A stretch of DNA of 19,971 nucleotides, from contig VAZU01000044.1 in the NCBI GenBank assembly GCA_005884745.1, forward strand, positions 1 to 19,971. The letters run 5' to 3'. Below the pieces are notes generated by a model. That model saw only the letters and a program-made list of their open reading frames with translations. It was not told the DNA's origin and made no database searches. Positions 15,210 to 19,971 of this stretch are shown here, piece by piece. The number at the start of each line of letters is the position of its first letter. Position 1 is the stretch's first letter. Source of the stretch: Alphaproteobacteria bacterium. Its GTDB lineage: Bacteria > Pseudomonadota > Alphaproteobacteria > Rhizobiales > Xanthobacteraceae. The position numbers and the translations under genes are program-made.

Positions 15210-15417
15210 CAGGGGTCTCCTTGGCTTATCCGGGTAAACGCACGAACAAGGCAAAAGGCCGTAATCGAAATGACGCGGCTCCAGGAACAATGCGAATCTC
15301 GTGCCGCTTCGCTCTCCTTTCGAGATTACGCTATTTTTCCCGTGTAGTGCTTCCCGGGGCCTCGATCACGATCCCGCGAGCGCATTGCGCCGGGCTGGCG
15401 ATTACGCAGGGGTAACC
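15210..15417. promoter_or_regulatory. Divergent promoter region between the MoxR and DUF1285 operons
   Basis: These 208 bp separate two divergent operons and should contain both promoters. The only sites I can place are the ribosome-binding sites: AAGGAG for MoxR and AGGGG before the ATG at 15418. GGAAC at about 15282 is followed by no proper CGTT, so I do not call an EcfG promoter. Confidence 0.5.
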
Positions 15418-16017
15418 ATGGCGAACGAAGGGCGGCCCGGAGGCGGAGGGCTCGATGCGATCGCGGGCGCGGTCAAGCGCGCCGGCGCCAAAGGCCCGCC
15501 GCCGGTGCATCTTTGGAACCCGCCCGATTGCGGCGACATCGATATGCGGATCGCGGCGGACGGCACCTGGTTCTACCAGAAGACCCCGATCGGGCGGCCG
15601 GCGCTGGTAAGGCTGTTCGCTTCCGTGCTCAAACGCGAGGGCGACAAATACTTTCTCGTCACCCCGGTGGAAAAATGCGGGATCGTGGTCGATGATGCGC
15701 CGTTCCTCGCAGTCGAGCTCTATGTCGAGCCCGACTCGGGCGGCCGCATCCTGCATTTTCGCACCAATGTGGACGACTGGGTCGCCTGTGGGCCCGGTCA
15801 CGCGCTGCGCTTCGAGCCGGAGCCGGCAACCGCAGGGCTCAAGCCCTATCTCCACGTGCGGCGCAATCTGTGGGCCAAGGTGACGCGGGCGCTGTTCTAC
15901 GATCTCGTCGAGCTCGGCGAGGAGCGCGACCTCGAGGGAGAACGCATGTTCGGCGTGGCGTCGGCCGGCGAGTTCTTCGCGATGGCACCCGCCGCCCAGA
16001 TCAGGGATCTGCTGTAA
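15418..16017 (+). CDS. DUF1285 domain-containing protein
   Basis: This 199-residue cytoplasmic protein fits DUF1285. After a Gly-rich N-terminus come PPVHLWNPPDCGDIDMRIAA (residues 28-47), DGTWFYQKTPIGRPALVRLF (48-67), then FLVTPVEKCGIVVDDAPFLA. These match the order I know for the family (usually 180-200 residues). The start is ATG at 15418 after AGGGGTAACC. The TAA stop is immediately followed by the ATG of the Nudix gene (TAAATG), so the two are likely co-translated. It is conserved next to a CoA pyrophosphatase-type Nudix gene and the CCA-adding enzyme in Hyphomicrobiales. No enzymatic activity is established for the family. Confidence 0.9.
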   Translation: MANEGRPGGGGLDAIAGAVKRAGAKGPPPVHLWNPPDCGDIDMRIAADGTWFYQKTPIGRPALVRLFASVLKREGDKYFLVTPVEKCGIVVDDAPFLAVELYVEPDSGGRILHFRTNVDDWVACGPGHALRFEPEPATAGLKPYLHVRRNLWAKVTRALFYDLVELGEERDLEGERMFGVASAGEFFAMAPAAQIRDLL

Positions 16018-16689
16018 ATGGCGGGTACGGCCTCTAACGCTCGATCGCTGCTCGGCCAGGATTTTTTCGCGCGCGCGCGCGAGCGATTGACGCTCGAACT
16101 GCCGCCGGGCCTCGCCGACCCGAATATTACGCCGACTCACGGCGATCATGATGCCGATCCGGTGATGCAGGCGATTGCCGCGGTGCGGCCGATCCGCCCG
16201 GCCGCCGTGCTGGTGCCGATCGTCGACCGGCCCGAGCCGACGGTGCTGCTCACCCAGCGCACCACCGAGCTTTCGAGTCACGCCGGCCAGATCGCGTTTC
16301 CCGGCGGCAAGATCGATCCCGGTGACGCGAGCCCGCTGGCCGCGGCGCTGCGCGAAGCGAGCGAGGAGATCGGGCTCGACCGGCGGCTCGTGCATCCAAT
16401 CGGCTATCTCGATCTCTACCTGACGACGCTCGGCTACCGCATCGTTCCGACCGTGGCTCGCGTCGACCCGGATTTCGAGCTGGCGCTCAATGCCGCGGAG
16501 GTGCACGACACCTTCGAAGTGCCGCTGGCGTTTCTGATGCAGCCGATCAACCATCAGCGCCACAGCCGGGAATGGAACGGCATGATCCGGCATTTCTATG
16601 CGATCCCGTTCGCCGACCGTTACATCTGGGGCGTGACCGCCGGAATCTTGCGCAATCTCCATGACCGGATTTACCGCGATGATTCGTAG
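16018..16689 (+). CDS. CoA pyrophosphatase-type Nudix hydrolase
   Basis: This 223-residue protein is predicted to hydrolyse coenzyme A or related CoA derivatives to 3',5'-ADP and 4'-phosphopantetheine products. The CoA-specific UPF0035-type motif LLTQRTTELSSHAGQIAFPG (residues 77-96) runs straight into the Nudix box starting at GGKIDPGD (96-103) and ending LREASEEIGL (111-120). The Glu pair of REASEEIGL should bind the catalytic Mg2+. The gene starts directly after the DUF1285 stop. Its TAG stop lies in the left arm of the REP-like element at 16686-16756. The likely role is CoA turnover or house-cleaning in the cytoplasm. Confidence 0.92.
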   Translation: MAGTASNARSLLGQDFFARARERLTLELPPGLADPNITPTHGDHDADPVMQAIAAVRPIRPAAVLVPIVDRPEPTVLLTQRTTELSSHAGQIAFPGGKIDPGDASPLAAALREASEEIGLDRRLVHPIGYLDLYLTTLGYRIVPTVARVDPDFELALNAAEVHDTFEVPLAFLMQPINHQRHSREWNGMIRHFYAIPFADRYIWGVTAGILRNLHDRIYRDDS

Positions 16690-16756
16690 CCCGGATGCAG
16701 CGCAGCGTAATCCGGGACCGCCGCTCCCGCATTTCGCTCCGCTCCATGCGGGCTAC
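16686..16756. repeat. REP-like doublet (GTAGCCCGGATG family)
   Basis: GTAGCCCGGATGCAGCG (16686-16702) is inverted at 16740-16756 (CGCTCCATGCGGGCTAC). The inner halves form CCCGGAT/ATCCGGG and CCCGCAT/ATGCGGG hairpins. The first TAG in the arm is the stop codon of the Nudix gene. The rest of the 148-bp gap to 16838 holds two copies of CGGGCCTTG (about 16756-16780) and nothing else recognisable. Confidence 0.85.
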
Positions 16757-16837
16757 GGGCCTTGCGGGCTGCGGGCCTTGCAGGCGCATTCGCGCGGTGA
16801 CAAGAAAAACCAGCCGACCCACTTGCCGGAACTCTAG

Positions 16838-17104
16838 ATGATACGGCCCGTACTCACCGAGCTTGCGCTGTTCCTGGCGCCGTTCGCGGCCTATGCCCTG
16901 TTCCTATGGGCCACGCGGGCCGGCGTGCTCGACACAAAATCCTGGCGGCTGCCCACGCTCGGCTGGCTCACCATGGCGGCTTTCGGCCTGATGCTCGGCA
17001 GCTTCATCCTGATCGCGCAGTTTTCCGGCGCGCCGCCGCACTCGACTTATGTGCCCGCGCACATGGAGAACGGGAAATTCGTGCCCGGTGCGATGCAGCG
17101 ATGA
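16838..17104 (+). CDS. DUF6111 family small membrane protein
   Basis: This is an 88-residue inner-membrane protein with two helices (about residues 7-25, LALFLAPFAAYALFLWATR, and 43-61, GWLTMAAFGLMLGSFILIAQ). A short C-terminal tail follows with the conserved-looking STYVPAHMENGKFVPGAM. Length and arrangement match DUF6111 proteins, which in this order lie directly before the CCA-adding enzyme gene. The stop overlaps the next start as ATGA (17101-17104). The ribosome-binding site is weak. The function is unknown. Confidence 0.85.
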   Translation: MIRPVLTELALFLAPFAAYALFLWATRAGVLDTKSWRLPTLGWLTMAAFGLMLGSFILIAQFSGAPPHSTYVPAHMENGKFVPGAMQR

Positions 17105-18417
17105 AGAACGCGGTGCAGCTGAACGACACGGCATGGCTGACGCAAGGTCCGCCGGCGAAGCTCTTGGCGGTGCTCGACCGCGACGGCGAGGAGGCGCGTG
17201 TCGTCGGCGGCGCGGTCAGAAACGTGCTGCTCGGGCATCCGCCCGGCGAGATCGACGTGGCCACGACGGCGCTGCCCGAGGAGGTGATGCGGCGCGCGGC
17301 GGCGGCGGGCTTTCGGCCGGTGCCGACCGGCGTCGAGCACGGCACGGTGACGGTCGTGATCGACGGCACCGGCTTCGAGGTCACGACGTTGCGCGAGGAC
17401 GTCGAGACGTTCGGGCGCAAGGCAAAAGTCCGGTTCGGCCGCAGCTGGCAAAAGGACGCCGAACGCCGCGATTTCACGTTCAATGCGCTCTCGGTCTCGC
17501 GCGACGGCACGGTGCACGACCCGGTCGGCGGCATCGAGGATCTCGAGCAGCACCGGGTACGCTTCATCGGGGACCCGGCGATGCGCATCGCCGAGGATTA
17601 CCTGCGCATCCTGCGGTTCTTCCGCTTTCACGCCGCCTACGGCCGGGGCGCGCCCGACCCGGACGGGCTTCACGCCTGCATTGTCGCCCGCGAGGGCGTG
17701 CGAAAACTGTCGCGCGAGCGCCTCCGGGCGGAGCTCTTCAAGCTGCTGATCGCCCCGCGGGCGGCGCCGACCCTCGTGGTCATGGCCGAGGCCGGACTGT
17801 TGGAGGAGGTGCTCGGCGGGGTGCCTTATCTCGCCGGCGTCGCCAACGTCATCGCGGTCGAAGCGGTGCTCGGGTTCGAGCCGGATCCGCTGCGCCGGCT
17901 GGCCGGCCTCGCGGTGAGCATCGCGGAAGATGCCGAGCGGCTATGGGAACGGCTGCGGCTTGCCAATGTCGAGCACGAGCGGCTCGCTTCGATGGCGGAC
18001 GGCTGGTGGCGGATCGATCCGGCGATCGGCGAAAGCCGGGCCCGTGCGCTGCTCTATCGGCTCGGGCCGGCGCGCTACCTCGATCGCATCGTGCTGGCCT
18101 GGGCGCGCGCCGGCGCCGAAGCGGCGGACATCGCCTGGCGCGAGCTGGCGACGCTCCCCGAGCGCTGGCAGGCGTCGGTTTCTCCGCTCAAGGCCGCCGA
18201 CCTCATCGCGCGCGGCGTACCCAAAGGGCCGCAGCTCGGCAGGGCGCTCGCGGCCGCGGAGGAGAAATGGATTTCTGCGGGATTTCCCAATGATGCCTCG
18301 GCGCTGCAGCGCATCCTCGATGAGGCGGCGCGGGGTGACGAGCCTCATTCCGGAGGCGCGCCCCCGCATCAAGTGCGGGGCAGGCTCCGGCGCGGACCCG
18401 GAGCGCAGGAAAACTGA
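17101..18417 (+). CDS. cca: CCA tRNA nucleotidyltransferase (class II)
   Basis: This enzyme adds or repairs the 3' CCA end of tRNAs using CTP and ATP; 438 residues. Class II motifs are VVGGAVRNVLLG (34-45) with GEIDVATTALPEE (49-61) forming the metal site, GVEHGTVTV (77-85), ERRDFTFNAL (121-130), DPVGGIEDL (140-148) and RIAEDYLRILRFFRFHA (162-178). The first acidic residue of the usual DxD is Glu50 here. The ATG at 17101 overlaps the DUF6111 stop (ATGA). The last ~25 residues (after ILDEAARGDE) are Pro/Gly/Arg-rich and encoded by a repeat hairpin, so the native C-terminus was probably altered. It is convergent with hemF. Confidence 0.95.
   Translation: MKNAVQLNDTAWLTQGPPAKLLAVLDRDGEEARVVGGAVRNVLLGHPPGEIDVATTALPEEVMRRAAAAGFRPVPTGVEHGTVTVVIDGTGFEVTTLREDVETFGRKAKVRFGRSWQKDAERRDFTFNALSVSRDGTVHDPVGGIEDLEQHRVRFIGDPAMRIAEDYLRILRFFRFHAAYGRGAPDPDGLHACIVAREGVRKLSRERLRAELFKLLIAPRAAPTLVVMAEAGLLEEVLGGVPYLAGVANVIAVEAVLGFEPDPLRRLAGLAVSIAEDAERLWERLRLANVEHERLASMADGWWRIDPAIGESRARALLYRLGPARYLDRIVLAWARAGAEAADIAWRELATLPERWQASVSPLKAADLIARGVPKGPQLGRALAAAEEKWISAGFPNDASALQRILDEAARGDEPHSGGAPPHQVRGRLRRGPGAQEN
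18362..18380. repeat. Hairpin repeat within the 3' end of cca
   Basis: CCCCGCA (18362-18368) pairs with TGCGGGG (18374-18380) around TCAAG. It lies in a stretch from about 18330 to 18412, with a further CTCCGG...CCGGAG pair. Its composition is unlike the rest of cca and resembles dispersed alphaproteobacterial repeats containing CCCGCATCAAGTGCGGGG. It encodes the odd C-terminal tail of the CCA enzyme. Confidence 0.6.
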
Positions 18418-18428
18418 TCGCTCAATCC

Positions 18429-18516
18429 GTAGCCCGCATGGAGCGCCCGCGAAGCGGGGGCGAAATCCGGGACTGTGCTCCGGGCCCCGGATTTCGCTTC
18501 GCTCCATCCGGGCTAC
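18429..18516. repeat. REP-like doublet between convergent cca and hemF
   Basis: GTAGCCCGCATGGAGCG (18429-18445) is inverted at 18500-18516 (CGCTCCATCCGGGCTAC) with one mismatch. CGAAATCCGGG (18461-18471) pairs with CCCGGATTTCG (18486-18496). It is the longest copy here and lies between the stops of cca (18417) and hemF (18523), where it could act as a bidirectional terminator. Confidence 0.85.
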
Positions 18517-18522
18517 CAACCC

Positions 18523-19431
18523 TCACGGCCATTTCACCAGCGGCGGCAGCGAGGAGAGAATCGATTCGACATTGCCCCCGGTTTTGAGCCCGAACAGCGT
18601 ACCGCGGTCATGGAGCAGGTTGAACTCGACGTAGCGGCCGCGGCGCACCAATTGCTCCTCGCGCTCGGCTTCCGACCAGGCCTTTGCCCAATTGCGCCGG
18701 ACGAGCTCCGGGTAGACGCGCAGGAAGGCGCTTCCGACTTCCCGGGTGAAGACAAAATCCGCTTCCCAATCGCCGCTGTCGTGCCAATCGTAAAAAATGC
18801 CGCCGATGCCGCGCGGCTCGTTGCGGTGTTTGAGAAAAAAATATGCATCGCACCAGCTCTTGTATTTTTCATAGGGCGCGACCGCCGCATGCGCGTCGCA
18901 GGCGGCCTTCATGGCGGCATGGAAATCACGGGCGTCGGGATCGCTCTGCTGCCGGCGTTGCGCGAGCAGGGGCGTGAGGTCGGCGCCGCCGCCGAACCAC
19001 GCCTTGGTGGTGACCACGAAACGGGTGTTCATGTGCACGGCCGGCACGTGCGGACTGCGCGGATGGGCGATCAGCGAGATTCCCGAAGCCCAGAACCGCG
19101 GATCCTCCTGCGCGCCCGGGATCTCGTTACGGAACTCCGGCGCGAACTCGCCGAACACGGTCGAGACCTGGACGCCGGCCTTCTCGAACAGCCGTCCGCG
19201 CAGCATCGACATGATGCCGCCGCCGCCGGGCGCTCCGCCCGGGTCGCTGCGCCGCCACGGCGTGCGCTCGAACCGCCCGGGCGCTGCACCATGGAGCTCG
19301 GCGGGTGCGCCGTCTTCGAGCGCTTCGAACGCGCTGCAAATCTCGTCGCGCAGGCTTTCGAACCAGCTTTGCGCGCGCGCCTTGCGGGCTTCGAGCTGTC
19401 CGGCATCCATGACGTTGGTCCGTCGCTCCAT
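18523..19431 (-). CDS. hemF: Oxygen-dependent coproporphyrinogen III oxidase
   Basis: This enzyme performs the oxidative decarboxylation of coproporphyrinogen III to protoporphyrinogen IX with O2, in cytoplasmic heme synthesis. The 302-residue protein has the normal family length. Signatures are GGGIMSMLRGRLFEKAGV (70-87), VSTVFGEF (89-96), HVPAVHMNTRF (128-138), WFGGGADLTP (145-154), LKHRNEPRGIGGIFYD (200-215) and GRYVEFNLLHDRGTLFGL (265-282), ending LPPLVKWP. Two starts are possible: ATG at 19431 (MERRTNV) or ATG at 19410 (MDAGQLE); neither has a strong ribosome-binding site, so the longer one is kept. It lies 15 bp downstream of a small antitoxin gene and the trmL gene on the same strand, probably one operon. 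Confidence 0.96.
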   Translation of the reverse strand: MERRTNVMDAGQLEARKARAQSWFESLRDEICSAFEALEDGAPAELHGAAPGRFERTPWRRSDPGGAPGGGGIMSMLRGRLFEKAGVQVSTVFGEFAPEFRNEIPGAQEDPRFWASGISLIAHPRSPHVPAVHMNTRFVVTTKAWFGGGADLTPLLAQRRQQSDPDARDFHAAMKAACDAHAAVAPYEKYKSWCDAYFFLKHRNEPRGIGGIFYDWHDSGDWEADFVFTREVGSAFLRVYPELVRRNWAKAWSEAEREEQLVRRGRYVEFNLLHDRGTLFGLKTGGNVESILSSLPPLVKWP

Positions 19432-19446
19432 CGAATGATCGCGGCG

Positions 19447-19713
19447 CTACTCCGTCTCGGCCTTCTCCGCCAGCCAGATCTTGATCAATGACTGGTACGG
19501 AACCTCGCGCTTGTTTGCCACAACCTTGATGCGCTCGGGCAGCGCCACCGGCAGCCGAAGCGAGATCGACGTGGTCCACGGTTTCAGATTGGGGAAGCGG
19601 GCGGACTTCGCCTTGGTCCAATCGACGTAGGCCGTCGAATCGCGACTTTCCCAAAACGCGCGTTCCGCAGCCTCGTTGGGAAAGCGGGGGATCGGTTTAG
19701 GTTTCCTGCTCAT
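19447..19713 (-). CDS. CopG-type (BrnA-like) antitoxin, orphan
   Basis: This 88-residue protein matches the CopG antitoxin family of type II toxin-antitoxin systems. The N-terminal half has the usual FPNEAAERAFWESRDSTAYV and DWTKAKSARFPNLKP. The C-terminal ribbon-helix-helix region reads TSISLRLPVALPERIK then EVPYQSLIKIWLAEK (about residues 48-84), which should bind DNA as a dimer. The ATG at 19713 lies 17 nt inside the end of trmL, with GGAGAG upstream inside trmL. No BrnT-like toxin is next to it: upstream is trmL, downstream hemF. It may regulate this operon, act with a distant toxin, or be a remnant; its frame is intact. Confidence 0.85.
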   Translation of the reverse strand: MSRKPKPIPRFPNEAAERAFWESRDSTAYVDWTKAKSARFPNLKPWTTSISLRLPVALPERIKVVANKREVPYQSLIKIWLAEKAETE

Positions 19714-19971
19714 AATGGCTCTCTCCTGCCACATCTTGCATCGGAAATCCGCCGAGCTGGCGCAGCGCCTCGCCCAGCACCATCGCGGCCGCGACCGCGA
19801 CATTGAGCGAGCGCAGCCCCGGCCGCATCGGGATTTTTAGACGCGCGTCCGCGGCCGCATGCACTTTCTCCGGAACGCCGGCGGACTCCCGGCCGAACAG
19901 CAGGACGTCCTCGGGCCGGAACGCATATTCGACATAGGACAATGCCGCGCGTGTGGACAGGACGATGAGCC
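19697..19971 (-). CDS. trmL: tRNA (cytidine(34)-2'-O)-methyltransferase, 3' part (partial at right edge)
   Basis: This SPOUT-family enzyme 2'-O-methylates the wobble nucleotide of certain leucine tRNAs. Only the C-terminal ~90 residues are in the window; the frame is open through the right edge. The visible part includes LIVLSTRAALSYVEYAFRPE, DVLLFGRESAGVPEKVHAAA (motif 2 of the trefoil knot with the conserved GRESAGVP) and IPMRPGLRSLNVAVAAAMVL (motif 3), which are diagnostic for TrmL/TrmH-type knots. An apparent TTG start at 19942 is internal, not the real start. The 3' end overlaps the antitoxin gene by 17 bp. It heads an operon with the antitoxin and hemF. Confidence 0.93.
   Translation of the reverse strand, partial: LIVLSTRAALSYVEYAFRPEDVLLFGRESAGVPEKVHAAADARLKIPMRPGLRSLNVAVAAAMVLGEALRQLGGFPMQDVAGESHYEQET

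Noticed and set aside
15275..15310. EcfG-type promoter (GGAAC) in the MoxR/DUF1285 divergent region
   Set aside because: The downstream element at the right spacing is not CGTT, so the match is no better than chance.
18429..18516. CRISPR array or transposon ends
   Set aside because: The repeats are inverted hairpins spaced irregularly, without spacers, target-site duplications or a transposase gene; a REP-like family fits better.
19447..19713. Complete toxin-antitoxin module
   Set aside because: Only the antitoxin is present; the neighbouring genes are trmL and hemF, and no toxin-like ORF was found on either strand.

Overview
The window looks like chromosomal DNA of an alphaproteobacterium of the order Hyphomicrobiales (Rhizobiales), probably from the Bradyrhizobium/Xanthobacteraceae side. 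The evidence is high G+C with strong G/C third-position bias, several families typical of that order (DUF1499, DUF6111, DUF1285, a MoxR/DUF58/DUF4159 cluster), a trmL-hemF neighbourhood, and dispersed REP-like palindromes. No rRNA, tRNA, CRISPR array, prophage or insertion sequence was recognised. Nearly all the very long ORFs antisense to these genes are G+C-driven shadows.

Left part (1-6500). An ABC-2 type exporter lies on the minus strand: an ATPase (1061-1810) overlapping a permease that runs off the left edge (1-1074). A small ORF with an apparent frameshift (1851-2053) precedes it. Divergent from these is a DUF1499 membrane protein (2150-2923), then a small secreted protein built of two 25-residue repeats (3170-3424). 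Convergent to that are a BtuF-like cobalamin/siderophore-binding protein without a signal peptide (3511-4443) and a large amidohydrolase with an internal Tat-like motif (4612-6120). A 63-residue conserved-looking protein (6280-6471) diverges from the amidohydrolase.

Middle (6500-15300). A glutathionyl-hydroquinone reductase (6581-7571) is broken by a frameshift and carries a 13-codon internal duplication. A GNAT acetyltransferase (7756-8313) follows. Next is a tightly coupled minus-strand operon: MoxR AAA+ ATPase (14202-15209), DUF58 protein (13241-14197), a 941-residue BatA/DUF4159 membrane protein (10419-13244) and a 688-residue VWA/GATase-like membrane protein (8342-10408). Spacings are 4 bp, an ATGA overlap and 10 bp. 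By analogy with MoxR-VWA systems, the ATPase probably remodels or activates a membrane/periplasmic complex of the VWA-type partners. The cellular target is unknown.

Right part (15300-19971). Divergent from MoxR runs a plus-strand operon of DUF1285 (15418-16017), CoA pyrophosphatase-type Nudix hydrolase (16018-16689), DUF6111 (16838-17104) and CCA tRNA nucleotidyltransferase (17101-18417). Convergent to it are hemF (18523-19431), an orphan CopG-type antitoxin (19447-19713) and the 3' part of trmL (19697 to the right edge).

The most unusual cross-cutting signal is a set of palindromic repeats (6467-6585, 7586-7656, 8257-8341, 16686-16756, 18429-18516, and a hairpin at about 18362-18380). They sit at gene borders, supply the stop codons of three genes, and appear to extend the C-termini of two others.
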